A stretch of 64,000 bases of DNA, taken from positions 186,001 through 250,000 of the forward strand of contig CAVIKF010000002.1 in assembly GCA_963643505.1 (NCBI GenBank), given 5' to 3'. Under the pieces are notes generated by a model. It was not told the DNA's origin. It saw only the letters and a list, made by a program, of their open reading frames with translations, and did no database searches. Positions 51,146-61,093 of this stretch are shown one piece after another. The stretch comes from CAVEFW01 sp963643505 (GTDB taxonomy: Bacteria; Actinomycetota; Coriobacteriia; Coriobacteriales; Eggerthellaceae). Made by a program: the position numbers and the translations under genes. Position 1 is the stretch's first letter. Every line of letters starts with the position of its first letter.

Positions 51146-52525
51146 ATGGAATCAGCAGCAATCATCTTGGCGGCAGGTGCCGGTACTCGTATGAAATCCA
51201 AGAAGCCCAAGGTTGCGCATGAGGTCATCGGAAAACCTATGGTTCGATGGGTCGTCGACGCGGCAAAGGGCGCTGGCATCGAGCGCATCGTCTCGGTTGT
51301 CGGCCATCTCAAGGAACAGGTTGAGCCGCTTGTCGTCGACGATACCATCGTTGTCGAGCAGGTTTGTCGCAACGGCACGGGCGGCGCGGTCAAGGTGTGC
51401 GCCCCCGCTCTTGCGGGCTTTAAAGGCTCCCTGGTCGTCCTGTCCGGCGACAGCCCCCTTATCACGAGCGAGACCATCGAGGCCCTCATTCGCACGCGCG
51501 AGGAAAACAACGCAGCCGTTGTCGTTTTGACGATGAAGTTGGACGACCCCTTTGGGTATGGACGCATCATCCGCGACAGCGGTGGCAACGTGAAGCGCAT
51601 CGTGGAGCAAAAGGATGCAACTTTGGAGGAAGCTGCCGTCAACGAGTGCAACTCCGGGTTCTATTGTTTTGATGCCGAGGCTTTGTTTGCGGCTCTTGAG
51701 CAGGTCGGCAACGACAACGCGCAGGGCGAGTACTACCTCACCGATGTGCTTGCGATTTGCCGCAAGAGCGGACGCAGTGTCATGGCGCTTCCCACGAATG
51801 ACCCCAATGAATGTCTCGGCGTCAATAGCCGTATCCAACTTGCTGAGGCAACCAAGCAACTTCAGCGCCGTATCAACAACGCCTACATGGCCGCCGGTGT
51901 GACTATGACCGACCCTGCCCAGGTGTGGATTGGGCCCGATGTCACCATTGAGTCCGATGTCGAGCTTTTGCCCCAGACCATGTTGTTCGGTACGACCTCC
52001 ATCGGTGAGGACAGCGTCATCGGTCCCAACACACGACTTACCGACACCAAGGTCGGACGAGGTTGTGTTGTCCAAGAGACCGTTGCGATTCAGGCGATTC
52101 TCGAAGACGGCTCGGATGCCGGACCGCGTGCATATCTTCGTCCGGGCGCCCACTTGCTTGAGGGGGCACATGTCGGTACCCATGTCGAAATCAAGAAGTC
52201 CGTCGTCGGACGTGGCTCCAAGGTCCCCCACCTTTCCTATATTGGCGATGCGGAGATCGGCGAAGGCGTCAATATCGGCGCTGGCTCTATCACGTGCAAC
52301 TACGACGGAAAGCACAAGAGCAAGACCATCATCGGTGATGGTGCGTTCGTCGGTAGCGACACGATGATGGTCGCACCGGTCTCTATCGGCGCTGGTGCGA
52401 TTGTCGGCGCAGGTTCTTGTATTGCCAAGGACGTCCACGGGGACGCGCTTGCCCTCACTCGCCCTGAGCTTATCCAAATTGAGGGATGGGCCGCCAAGAA
52501 GCGCGAGCAATTCGCCAACGAATAG
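51146..52525 (+). CDS. glmU: Bifunctional GlmU: N-acetylglucosamine-1-phosphate uridyltransferase and glucosamine-1-phosphate acetyltransferase
   Basis: Makes UDP-GlcNAc for peptidoglycan. In 459 residues: the nucleotidyltransferase domain (about 1-230) with ILAAGAGTRMKSKKPKVAH (residues 7-25), and the left-handed beta-helix acetyltransferase domain (about 250-445) with hexapeptide repeats, AYLRPGAHLLEGAHVGTHVE, KVPHLSYIGDAEIGEGVNIG and CNYDGKHKSKT (catalytic His region). AGGGGGA precedes the ATG. It forms a two-gene unit with aspS and ends at a terminator. Confidence 0.95.
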   Translation: MESAAIILAAGAGTRMKSKKPKVAHEVIGKPMVRWVVDAAKGAGIERIVSVVGHLKEQVEPLVVDDTIVVEQVCRNGTGGAVKVCAPALAGFKGSLVVLSGDSPLITSETIEALIRTREENNAAVVVLTMKLDDPFGYGRIIRDSGGNVKRIVEQKDATLEEAAVNECNSGFYCFDAEALFAALEQVGNDNAQGEYYLTDVLAICRKSGRSVMALPTNDPNECLGVNSRIQLAEATKQLQRRINNAYMAAGVTMTDPAQVWIGPDVTIESDVELLPQTMLFGTTSIGEDSVIGPNTRLTDTKVGRGCVVQETVAIQAILEDGSDAGPRAYLRPGAHLLEGAHVGTHVEIKKSVVGRGSKVPHLSYIGDAEIGEGVNIGAGSITCNYDGKHKSKTIIGDGAFVGSDTMMVAPVSIGAGAIVGAGSCIAKDVHGDALALTRPELIQIEGWAAKKREQFANE

Positions 52526-52562
52526 CGACCAGCTAAAGAAAACCCGCTAAAGGGAAAAGAGA

Positions 52563-52593
52563 GGGGGTGGCATGGAGCCGCCCCCATTTCTTG
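52563..52593 (+). terminator. Terminator of aspS-glmU
   Basis: GGGGGTGGC/GCCGCCCCC with a 5-base loop (one G-U pair) is followed by ATTTCTTG, 38 bases after the glmU stop. Confidence 0.75.
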
Positions 52594-52633
52594 TCTGTTT
52601 GCCTAGGGGCACGTGTTAGGGGCACGTGTTCGC

Positions 52634-53251
52634 CTAGAGGTCAAGCTCCTCTCCGGGGGCGAGAACGATGCGTCCGTCGGGGATGAAGCGCTCAGCGGTC
52701 TCCCTGCTAAAGATTGTGGGGTTGGACATGTCGTGGACGGGGACGAGGTGGATTGGGATGAAGTGGCGTGCGGCGATGAGGCGGACGCAATTGCTCCCCT
52801 CCTCCGGACCCATGTTGTAAAAACCATCTCCCGGGAGGGTGGCGTAGTCGAGTTTGAGATCGGCGAGCTTGCCGGAACGCATGTCGTCGGTGGTGCTGGT
52901 ATCGCCTGCGGCATAAAATCTTAGGCCGTCGATTTCGATGACAAGCCCTACGCACTCATCGATGGGGTGGTTTTTGTTATACGCCTGAACAGCGGTGATA
53001 CGAAGACCGTGGCTCACCAAGGTCTGATAAGAGCCGGGGGCGGCAAGGAAGTCTTTGGCGCGCAGAATCTCACACCCGTCGGCATGTGGCATCTTGTCCA
53101 CAGCGGTGTGGTCTTTGTGCTCGTGTGTGACGAGTATCAGGTCGGCGGGGGCATCATAGCCATCTCCCGCAAAGGGATCGACGTAGACGACGACGCCCGA
53201 CTCGGTGGTGAGACGAAACGATCCGTGACCTTGGTATAGCATGCGTGCCAT
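52634..53251 (-). CDS. Metallo-beta-lactamase-fold hydrolase, UPF0173 type
   Basis: A 205-residue cytosolic metal-dependent hydrolase. The start MARMLYQGHGSFRL and the dinuclear site VTHEHKDH (HxHxDH, about residues 41-48) are typical of the UPF0173/UlaG-like group; further ligands are AAGDTST (Asp, about 114) and the His in FIPIHLVPVHD (about 165). The substrate is unknown. ATG 53251 has GGAGGAA eight bases upstream. It follows proC by 18 bases on the same strand. Confidence 0.9.
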   Translation of the reverse strand: MARMLYQGHGSFRLTTESGVVVYVDPFAGDGYDAPADLILVTHEHKDHTAVDKMPHADGCEILRAKDFLAAPGSYQTLVSHGLRITAVQAYNKNHPIDECVGLVIEIDGLRFYAAGDTSTTDDMRSGKLADLKLDYATLPGDGFYNMGPEEGSNCVRLIAARHFIPIHLVPVHDMSNPTIFSRETAERFIPDGRIVLAPGEELDL

Positions 53252-53269
53252 GGCTGATTCCTCCAAATG

Positions 53270-54064
53270 CTAGAGAGCGCGAGCGGCGGCGGCGGTGGTG
53301 CGGACGGCACCAATGACGGTGCCGCGGAAGGCGTTCTTTTCGAGGGCTTCCATGCCCTTGATGGTCGAGCCGCCGGGGCTGCACACCTCGTCCTTGAGGA
53401 TGCCGGGGTGCTTGCCGCTTTCCAAGACCATCTTTGCACTGCCAAGAACGGTTTGGGCAGCGACCTCGTACGCAGCGGCGCGAGGAAGGCCTTCGGCGAC
53501 ACCGCCGTCAGCTAAGGCCTCGATGAAGGCATATACGAAGGCAGGGGCGCTGCCGCCTAGCGCGCTTGCGGCGTCGATGAGCTTCTCGGGAAGAAGCATG
53601 CGCGTTCCGAAACAATCCAACAATGATTCTATTTGGAAAAGCTCACTATTGGTCACTTGCCCGTTTGGACAGTAGCTTGTGAAGCCTTCGCCGACCAGGG
53701 CGGGCGTGTTCGGCATGCAGCGGACTATCTTGACCGCCGTGCCGAACTGCTTCTCGAGCCAAGCGATGGTCTTGCCGGGAGCGATGGTGACTATGACCTG
53801 GTCGGGTTTGACCCCTTCCCGAATCTCGGCGATGACGTCGGCGTATTGCTGCGGCTTGCAGGAGAGGAAGATGATGTCGGACGCCCCAACGACCGCCTTG
53901 TTGTCAGTGCCCACGGAAAAGCCGAGTTCAAGTGTTTTCTCCTTGGCGTGGAGGGTGCTTGAGCATGAGCCTGTGACGTCCGCGGCGGCCACAACGCCGG
54001 CGGAAATGATTTTCGCTGCGATGGCGGTGGCCATATTTCCTGTGCCGATGAATCCAAGTTTCAT
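53270..54064 (-). CDS. proC: Pyrroline-5-carboxylate reductase
   Basis: Reduces pyrroline-5-carboxylate to proline. The 264-residue protein has the N-terminal NADPH motif KLGFIGTGNMATAIAAKI (residues 2-19), CMPNTPALVGEGFTSYC (about 116) and the C-terminal signature LKDEVCSPGGSTIKGMEALE (about 222-241), all diagnostic of ProC. It is the first gene of a two-gene minus-strand unit with the UPF0173-type hydrolase. Confidence 0.95.
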   Translation of the reverse strand: MKLGFIGTGNMATAIAAKIISAGVVAAADVTGSCSSTLHAKEKTLELGFSVGTDNKAVVGASDIIFLSCKPQQYADVIAEIREGVKPDQVIVTIAPGKTIAWLEKQFGTAVKIVRCMPNTPALVGEGFTSYCPNGQVTNSELFQIESLLDCFGTRMLLPEKLIDAASALGGSAPAFVYAFIEALADGGVAEGLPRAAAYEVAAQTVLGSAKMVLESGKHPGILKDEVCSPGGSTIKGMEALEKNAFRGTVIGAVRTTAAAARAL

Positions 54065-54250
54065 GAAGATCCCTATCCGATTGTTCCTGCGATGGGGTAA
54101 AAGATACCATGAAGCGGGTTTAGCGTGTGTTGCGGAGAGGCGATTGTTTTTGGGACGGATGGCTCGCGAACCACGAGGCCGTGTCCCGGCCGAGCCCGTT
54201 GATGTCCCATTATTGCGACACGACGGGGATGTTCAGGTGTCATACTCTTA

Positions 54251-54300
54251 TCAAACAGGAAAACGGATCGAACAGAAAACGGATCGAGCAGGAAAACGGC
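54251..54300 (+). repeat. Three tandem 16-17 bp repeats before addB
   Basis: Three near-identical units of the form TCGAACAGGAAAACGGA run from 54251-54267, 54268-54283 and 54284-54300, ending 15 bases before the addB start. Confidence 0.8.
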
Positions 54301-54315
54301 TCCCAAGGAGGCAAT

Positions 54316-57216
54316 GTGAAAACAGAGCACCAAGCGAACTCGAAACGAGAGGCCTACGAGCTTGCCTATGGGATAGTTTCTGGAAACACCCAAATGGAAG
54401 GCGCGTGCGTGTTGCTTGTTCCTTCCTATGATGAGACGGTTCGCGTAAAGAGCGACCTTGCGAGGGCGGGGGCGGGCTTCGGCGTGACAGTGAAGACGGT
54501 CAAGGCGTGGCTTGCGGATCTTTGGGAGCTTTTCGGCGACGGGCGCGTCATCGCGGGGAGCGTGGAGCGCGCGTTGTTTGTCAGGCGGGCGCTCAAAGAG
54601 CAGGTGCTTGCTGCAAAGGAGGAAGGCCAAGAACCCCTCTTCGAGCTGACCGGCGGAACCGAGGCCCTTGTGGAGCGGCTGGTGCGCGATGCGGCGTCTG
54701 CTGTTGTAGACGCAGGTCAACACCCCGGGGCATACGCGCTCTCCGATGTGCAGCGTTGTGCTGTGGAGGTCGCGGCACGGGCTCGAAGGGACATGGCGCG
54801 CGTCGGCCTCATCGAGCAGTCGAGAGTGTGCGATAAGTTGCGCGAGTGGGGCGTCCTTGAGGGCATGTTGGTTGTCGCGGTCGCTTGCGAGACGAGCGTT
54901 GCCGAGGACCGCCTGTTTGACGCGATTGGGGCCGATGTCGTCCTCCTAGCAGAGGAGCGCGATTCGATAGAGGGATGCGCGAAGGAGCTCAATGTTCTTG
55001 TGGAGCGCCTGTATAGACCCGATTTCGTGCACTCGAACGCTGCAAGCGGTGCGGTCCGATTTGCGTATCCGGCGGGTCGCTATGCGTCCGGACAGGTAAT
55101 CTCGGACGAAATAGTTCGCGCAGTTGAGGAACTCGGGTCGACCGGTATTCGAGTGGCATTGGCGTCTCGCGTTCCCCTCGGCGTTTTCGATGTCGTCGCA
55201 TCGCGCCTGGTCGCCCGCGGGGCAAAGGTTCGCGTTTCCTGTATGACGAACTTTGCTGAAACCTCTTTCGGGCGTGCGTGGAATGCCCTTCTCGGGTTTG
55301 TCCTCGACAAGGAGATCGATGTTTTGAGCGCTGGCGACTTTTCGTTGAGCAATTTCTCCTCCATGACGTTGTCCAGGGCATATGGACTCGATGCGCGTCT
55401 GCGCGGATGGCGCGGCGAGACAGTCGACGACGCCTTGACGGATATGGCTGCCTACGCGGACGACGATTGGCGTGAGTTCTTGGGTTTGTTTGCCGAGGGG
55501 GACCTTCTTGGCGCCCTTGACGCCCAAACTCGCTGGATTGCGACACGTCAAAACTGGTCGGAGGCCTATCGGGCGCAACAGCTGCGATCGGTGAATGTGG
55601 CGCGAGGAGTGCATGAGCGGGCGGCCCAAATAGGACTTGGCCTTGCTGACGCCTTGGAAGTCCTGCAACGTGTCACCATGCCCTACGAGGAGGAGGTGGT
55701 TCCCGAGCGGGAGGACGAGACGCCGACGTTTACGGTGCTCATCGGGTCCATGGCACAAATCGTCCAAGGCCGCTCCGCTGATTTCGACATTGTTGTGTTG
55801 GAGGGCCTTGATGCCGAAAGCTATCCTTTGAAGGATGAGGAGACCTCGGTGGATGCGTTGCTGCAAGCTCTTGGTGCGTGGAAGCCGGCGCGTCGTGTCG
55901 AAAAGCTTCGTCTGCGGTTCGCCCAAAGTATCGCTTGCGCCACATCGTGTGTAATTCTTCATCGTGTTCTTAACACCGTTGACGCGGAAGAATCGCGCCC
56001 GGCTGCCCTGTTGGAGGAGTTGGTCGATTGCTATCGCCGCGATCCCAGCGATCCCGAAGAGATCGACAAGATCACTGGGCTGACGAAGGATTTGCAGGAG
56101 CATTGCTTTTCTGTGGGCGAGGAGGATCTTGTGGGTCTCCTTGACAAGACGGGCGAACCCGCGCCGCTCGAACGAGAGGTCGACGTGTATTCCACGGGGT
56201 ATCTCGTCCGTGGCGACGCCGAGAACCTCTTGCCGCCAAGCAAGAACAAGGACGGGGAGTTGCTTGAGGGGGCGGTCCTCTCCCCCTCCGCGATCGAGCT
56301 GTATCTCGAGTGTCCCTATAAGTGGTTTTCGCAACGGCGACTCAAGATCGAATCGATCGACGCAGAGTTTGGCCCGCTTGCCTTTGGCGGCTTCGCACAT
56401 AAGGTGTTCGAGGCCTTTCATGAGCAATTGCGCGTCACTGGGCTGCGCCGTGTGACACCGAACAACCTCGCCGAGTGCGATCGGCTTTTGGATTGGCAAT
56501 TCGACCGTCTCTTCGGCGAGGAGCCCTATACCTACAACAAAAACGCGTTTATTCCACAAACACAGCTCGAGGTGATTAAGGCGGAGCAATTGCGTCGAGA
56601 GCTTCACGGCTTTTTGCGCAGGGAGGCGGAGTTGTTGCCGGATTTCGAACCGTGGAAGCACGAGCTCAGGTTCGGTTGGGAAACGCCGTTCGACTACGCG
56701 GGCGTACCTATCCGCGGGAGCATTGACCGCGTCGATGTGGATGCGGGGGGTCGTGCGGTTGTTTTTGACTATAAGCAATCGGTGGGGTCCGCGTATGCGT
56801 TTTGGCCAAAGGAAGAAAAGCCCGAGGGCTCATTGCAGGATGCGGGCGAGCGCGTCATCGTTTTGCCTCGCAAGATGCAGGCGCTGATCTACGCCCAGGT
56901 GGTCCGTCGACTTTGGGGGGTTGTGCCTGTGGCGGCGGTCTATGTCGGGTATGGAAAAAAGGCCGGTATCGCTGGCCTTTTCGATGAGCGCGTCCTCCAC
57001 CCCGATGTCGATCTCGGTGGCATCAACTCCGAGCGTTGTGGGACAAACGAGATGCTTGACGTGCTCGATCGGTGCGAAGAGGCGGTTGCCCTTCGTCTTG
57101 CGGGCCTGATGCAGGGCGTGATTGCCCCAAGCCCGCTCGACGAGGAAGCTTGTCGCTATTGTCCTGTGGTGCGTTGCGATGTCCGTGACGGCGTCGCTGC
57201 GGGAAAGGAGGCCTAG
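54316..57216 (+). CDS. addB: AddB-like subunit of an AddAB helicase-nuclease
   Basis: The 966-residue partner of AddA in DNA double-strand break processing. The C-terminal half holds a PD-(D/E)XK nuclease: PSAIELYLECPYKWFSQRRL (about 722), GFAHKVFEAFHEQL, IRGSIDRVDVDAGG (about 800) and FDYKQSVGS. Cysteines at ECPYK and in EACRYCPVVRC at the end fit the iron-sulfur nuclease of AddB. The N-terminal part lacks any clear Walker A loop, which Bacillus-type AddB has, so the helicase-like half may be inactive. GTG 54316 has AAGGAGG upstream; the longer frame runs into the tandem repeats. addA starts one base after its stop. Confidence 0.85.
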   Translation: MKTEHQANSKREAYELAYGIVSGNTQMEGACVLLVPSYDETVRVKSDLARAGAGFGVTVKTVKAWLADLWELFGDGRVIAGSVERALFVRRALKEQVLAAKEEGQEPLFELTGGTEALVERLVRDAASAVVDAGQHPGAYALSDVQRCAVEVAARARRDMARVGLIEQSRVCDKLREWGVLEGMLVVAVACETSVAEDRLFDAIGADVVLLAEERDSIEGCAKELNVLVERLYRPDFVHSNAASGAVRFAYPAGRYASGQVISDEIVRAVEELGSTGIRVALASRVPLGVFDVVASRLVARGAKVRVSCMTNFAETSFGRAWNALLGFVLDKEIDVLSAGDFSLSNFSSMTLSRAYGLDARLRGWRGETVDDALTDMAAYADDDWREFLGLFAEGDLLGALDAQTRWIATRQNWSEAYRAQQLRSVNVARGVHERAAQIGLGLADALEVLQRVTMPYEEEVVPEREDETPTFTVLIGSMAQIVQGRSADFDIVVLEGLDAESYPLKDEETSVDALLQALGAWKPARRVEKLRLRFAQSIACATSCVILHRVLNTVDAEESRPAALLEELVDCYRRDPSDPEEIDKITGLTKDLQEHCFSVGEEDLVGLLDKTGEPAPLEREVDVYSTGYLVRGDAENLLPPSKNKDGELLEGAVLSPSAIELYLECPYKWFSQRRLKIESIDAEFGPLAFGGFAHKVFEAFHEQLRVTGLRRVTPNNLAECDRLLDWQFDRLFGEEPYTYNKNAFIPQTQLEVIKAEQLRRELHGFLRREAELLPDFEPWKHELRFGWETPFDYAGVPIRGSIDRVDVDAGGRAVVFDYKQSVGSAYAFWPKEEKPEGSLQDAGERVIVLPRKMQALIYAQVVRRLWGVVPVAAVYVGYGKKAGIAGLFDERVLHPDVDLGGINSERCGTNEMLDVLDRCEEAVALRLAGLMQGVIAPSPLDEEACRYCPVVRCDVRDGVAAGKEA

Positions 57217-57217
57217 C

Positions 57218-60200
57218 ATGGCGGTTCGATACACCGACGAGCAAAAGGCTTGCGTCGAGCAACTTGTGGGTCCCGTCGACATTTCCGCTGGTGCGGGGTC
57301 GGGCAAAACGTTCACGTTGACCCAACGTATCGCGTCTGCCCTCGCCGATCCGAACAGCGGTGTGGACGACATAGACCAGGTGTGCGCCATCACGTTTACC
57401 GAAAAGGCGGCAGCGGAGCTCAAGGGTCGCGTCCGTTCCACCCTTCGTTCAAAAAGCCTGTTTGACCAGGCGCTCAAGGTCGATAGCGCATGGATTTCCA
57501 CCATCCATGGCATGTGTGCGCGAATTTTGCGCGCTTCGGCACTGGAACTTGGCCTCGATCCTTCTTTCAAGATCGCCATAGGCAAGGTGGCAGACGACCT
57601 CCGAACTGCCAGCCTCAATGAGGCGATTGCCGCGTCGGGCGGGGTAGACGGTCCCTGCGCTGAGCTGTTTTTGGAGTACGAAGCCACTTCCGACAAGGGT
57701 ATGTCGGTGGAGACGTTGGTCAACTCGTTGCTTGACGCTGCGGCAAACGTCCGGACTGGCCTCGACGGTCTCGTCGTGGTGCGAGGCACCGAGCGTCCCC
57801 GAGAGATTGCCCGCCTCCTTCTTGAGGCATATGAGGAGGCGGAGCCGTACTACCTCCAGGCAAACGTGAACAAGACCAACGATGCCGCCCGTGCCGCGGT
57901 TGAGGCGACCAAGGCTGCGCTGTCGTCGTATTTGGCAGGGGAAGGTGCCGATGACGTCGACACCCTTCTTGAGGTGCTCGATCGTTGTCCGGTTGCGGGT
58001 GCGTTGCGTGCCAAGGACCTTAAGGAGGTGACAACGCAGTGCAAGGTTGCCCACCACGAGGCAATCGTTAAAGCCTTGATGCTCAAGGGGGACCGGTTGC
58101 TTGAGGCGGCGATTGCCCTGGCTCGCGATGCGGAGATCCGCTATGGTCGCGCAAAACGTGCCAACGCCCTTCTCGATAATACCGATTTGATCAAAGGTGC
58201 GCTCGCTGCTCTTGAGATTCCCGCGATTCGCGGTCGCTTTGCGGACAAGTTTCGCTTGGTCATGGTGGACGAGTTCCAAGACACTGATGAGTTGCAGCTT
58301 GCTATTGTCACCCATTTGAGCGGCGAGGGGATGCGCTACCTGTGCACCGTCGGCGACGCGCAGCAAAGCATCTACGGGTTCCGAGGTGCCGATATCAACG
58401 TGTATCGTGCATACCAAAGGGAGCTGTGCAATCCTGAATTGGCAGAGCGAGGTGGACAACCACGACAACTCAAACTCAGCCGGAACTTCCGCAGTCATCG
58501 TGACATCCTGGCGTTTGTCAAGAAGGTGTGCGCGCAACCCAGCGTATTTGGAGAGGACTTCCTTGATCTGGGTGCCGTTTATGACGGTTGCGGGTATCGC
58601 GCAACGGGTGAGTCGCGTATCCAAATCCACACCACCGCCCTTATCCCCGATGGGCGCGCAGGTTCGATTCGAGACGCAACCAAGGGCCAGGCTCGCGAGA
58701 TCGCTGCGTATTTCTCCCGCATGCATGAGGCCGGTCACGCCCTGTCCGAGATGGTTTTGCTCCTCGGCGCGACGACAAATGCCGACTTGTATGCGCAGGC
58801 GATTCGCCAAGCGGGCTTCCCTTGCGTCATTGCAGGTGGAAGCTTGTTTTCTCAAGCGCCGGAGGTCGGTGTCGTCAACGCGATCGTCCAAGCTCTCGCG
58901 AACCCTCGCAACACCCAATCGTTGTTTGAGGCGTTGTCTGGCCCGGTGTTCGGTCTTGGGGCAAGCGACTTGATCACGCTGGGAACGAAGGTTGACGAGG
59001 AGACGGGCAGACCGAGCAACCGCAAGCTTTACCAAGGGGTTTCCCAGGTAGCATACGAGCTCTACCAAGGAGGGGAGGCATCCCCCGCTCTCTCCCATGC
59101 GGTCACCGTGTTGCGCAAGGCCCAACGTGCGTTGCGAGATGAGCCGTTTTGCCAGGTGGTCTTGATGGTATTGCAAGACAGCGGGTGGATCGCGCGCCTT
59201 CAGGAGTCGGGCGCGGAAGGCATGGCAAAACTTGGCAACGTGATGAAGGCGGTGCGCCTTGTGGGCGATATCCAAGACGAGTTCGGCTTTGGGGTCGCTC
59301 GCACGGCCAAGCGGTTCGGCGTGTTGGTGGAGAGCGGCATCAAGGAGAAGCCGGGCGCGTTGAACCTCAGCGGACAAGAGGCTGTTCGTATTATGACGAT
59401 CCACTCCTCGAAGGGTCTCGAGTTCCCCGTTGTCGCCATGGCGGACTTTGCTCGCCCCTCACAAGGAAAAGACCTGGTCGTTCAAAGGGTCGGGGGAGAG
59501 ACCTTTGTGTCGCTCAAGGGCAAAAACCGCACACTTGCCGGCAAGGATGTCGTGCCCAGCGCGCTAGAGTCGTGCGTGTTTGACGGCGATCCTGGGAGCG
59601 TGACTGCGAATGCGGTGCGGCTTGCCGACGGGGTGAAACGTCGCGCAATGTTGTTGGCGGTGGGCGAGTACGAGGAGCTTGCGGAGGCTCAGCGCCTGTT
59701 CTACGTGGGTGCAACTCGTGCCAAGGAGGCGCTGGGCCTCTTTATCGCGCTCAAAGAGGGACGCGACCCCTTGAAGGCATATGTGAGTACGGTAGATGAC
59801 GTGCGCAGCGCGTTTTTCGGTCAGGAACCGTTCTCGGAGGAGTGTCACGAGCTCGACTATGGTGGATCTGAGCCGGCGCTGTTTTGCTACAACCGCATCG
59901 CCTACGCCGATGTCGTTGCGGAGCAGGAACGCCGGGCGGCCGAGGCCATACCTGTTGTCGGCAAAGTGGGAACGATGAAGATAGCGCAGGTGAAATCGCG
60001 TGCGAGGAAGAGGGGGACCACCCCGCCCCGACTCGAAACCAATCTTGTTTCCTATTCCTCTCTTGAGGGAGACGGCGAACAGGGAGCATTTTCCTCCTTG
60101 GTTGACGGGGCGGCCGCCCAAGAGGAGTTGAGCCCACGTTTGGCGAAGGTGGACTCTTTGGACTTTGCTTCGTTCGGAGATCCTTGCGTCCTTACGACGG

Positions 60201-60898
60201 GACAAATTGAGTCATTGACAAAGGAAGCTCGCAGACGTGCGCTCGAGCTCACGATAGAGGTCGCTGACGAAGCTGATGAGGACTCTCTTTCTACTCGAGT
60301 CTTTGCTGAGAACCTCGTGGACGACGAGGACAAGGCGACCTCCTTTGGCTCTGCCCTGCATCGATTGTGCCAAATCGCTGTTTCTCGCGGTGAGAGGGAG
60401 GCGTTTGCCAACCTTGACCGCATGGCGGTCTCCTACGAAGTTGAGGAACGAAGTCGGCTGCAAGACGCCCTTAAGCGTTGGTTCACGTCACGTGTGTATG
60501 CCTATACAAAAACCTTTGCGCACCGCCAATCGGAGCTCCCCTTCTCGGTTGCCTTGGGAGAGACGACGTTGGAGGGAGAGATTGACCTTCTTTGTACAAA
60601 TGAGCACATCCGCCCAGGTCGCATCGAAGAAATGACGTCAGAGCGGGCGCTTATCGTGGATTACAAGACGGGCGGTCACAAAGGCGAGACCCTCGAAATG
60701 TTGCACGCGAAACACGGCCTGCAAGCATGTTGCTACGCATATGCGACCTTGCTTCAAGGGTATGGCCAGGTTGATGTCGCCTTTGTCCGCGTCGAGCAAG
60801 ATGACCCGTTGGGTGTCGATACCTTGGAATCGGTGTGCTTCTCCTTCTTTGCATGCGATATAGCCACGTTGTGCGAGGTGATCTCAAGCTATCGATAG
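57218..60898 (+). CDS. addA: AddA subunit: UvrD-type helicase and nuclease
   Basis: A 1226-residue superfamily 1A helicase with a C-terminal nuclease. Seen in order: Q motif YTDEQKACV, Walker A ISAGAGSGKTFTLTQRI (about 24), ITFTEKAAAELKGR (motif Ia), Walker B VMVDEFQDTDELQL (about 348), TVGDAQQSIYGFRGAD (about 376), LSRNFRSH, TIHSSKGLEFPVVAMADFA (about 730), and the C-terminal nuclease region LPFSVALGETTLEGEIDL with LIVDYKTGG (about 1147). With AddB it resects double-strand breaks for RecA loading. AAGGAGG precedes ATG 57218. RecBCD-like genes are not present. Confidence 0.93.
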   Translation: MAVRYTDEQKACVEQLVGPVDISAGAGSGKTFTLTQRIASALADPNSGVDDIDQVCAITFTEKAAAELKGRVRSTLRSKSLFDQALKVDSAWISTIHGMCARILRASALELGLDPSFKIAIGKVADDLRTASLNEAIAASGGVDGPCAELFLEYEATSDKGMSVETLVNSLLDAAANVRTGLDGLVVVRGTERPREIARLLLEAYEEAEPYYLQANVNKTNDAARAAVEATKAALSSYLAGEGADDVDTLLEVLDRCPVAGALRAKDLKEVTTQCKVAHHEAIVKALMLKGDRLLEAAIALARDAEIRYGRAKRANALLDNTDLIKGALAALEIPAIRGRFADKFRLVMVDEFQDTDELQLAIVTHLSGEGMRYLCTVGDAQQSIYGFRGADINVYRAYQRELCNPELAERGGQPRQLKLSRNFRSHRDILAFVKKVCAQPSVFGEDFLDLGAVYDGCGYRATGESRIQIHTTALIPDGRAGSIRDATKGQAREIAAYFSRMHEAGHALSEMVLLLGATTNADLYAQAIRQAGFPCVIAGGSLFSQAPEVGVVNAIVQALANPRNTQSLFEALSGPVFGLGASDLITLGTKVDEETGRPSNRKLYQGVSQVAYELYQGGEASPALSHAVTVLRKAQRALRDEPFCQVVLMVLQDSGWIARLQESGAEGMAKLGNVMKAVRLVGDIQDEFGFGVARTAKRFGVLVESGIKEKPGALNLSGQEAVRIMTIHSSKGLEFPVVAMADFARPSQGKDLVVQRVGGETFVSLKGKNRTLAGKDVVPSALESCVFDGDPGSVTANAVRLADGVKRRAMLLAVGEYEELAEAQRLFYVGATRAKEALGLFIALKEGRDPLKAYVSTVDDVRSAFFGQEPFSEECHELDYGGSEPALFCYNRIAYADVVAEQERRAAEAIPVVGKVGTMKIAQVKSRARKRGTTPPRLETNLVSYSSLEGDGEQGAFSSLVDGAAAQEELSPRLAKVDSLDFASFGDPCVLTTGQIESLTKEARRRALELTIEVADEADEDSLSTRVFAENLVDDEDKATSFGSALHRLCQIAVSRGEREAFANLDRMAVSYEVEERSRLQDALKRWFTSRVYAYTKTFAHRQSELPFSVALGETTLEGEIDLLCTNEHIRPGRIEEMTSERALIVDYKTGGHKGETLEMLHAKHGLQACCYAYATLLQGYGQVDVAFVRVEQDDPLGVDTLESVCFSFFACDIATLCEVISSYR

Positions 60899-60968
60899 CG
60901 CTGGTCAATGGAGGGGGCAAGAAAACAGTCGTTTGCCTTGGGTTGCCCTTGCTTGGACGATGTGAAAC

Positions 60969-60998
60969 AAAAAAACGGTACCCTTCCGGGCTGAACCG
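60969..60998 (-). terminator. Terminator of dnaK
   Basis: On the minus strand CGGTTCAGCCC and GGGTACCG form an imperfect stem closed by GGAA, followed by seven T residues, 95 bases after the dnaK stop. The 195-base gap to addA shows nothing else. Confidence 0.7.
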
Positions 60999-61093
60999 CG
61001 TTCCATCTCTTGTGTCTAAGAGACGGGGGCGGCTCGACCGAGAGGGTGCTGGTGTTTGCTTCGCCTTGGGTGGGTTCGCTACTCCTCCGCAGC

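Noticed and set aside
57449..59404. A 651-codon open frame antisense to addA, and a similar 610-codon one in addB (54946-56778).
   Set aside because: Both overlie well-conserved helicase and nuclease motifs on the other strand and show no domain of their own.
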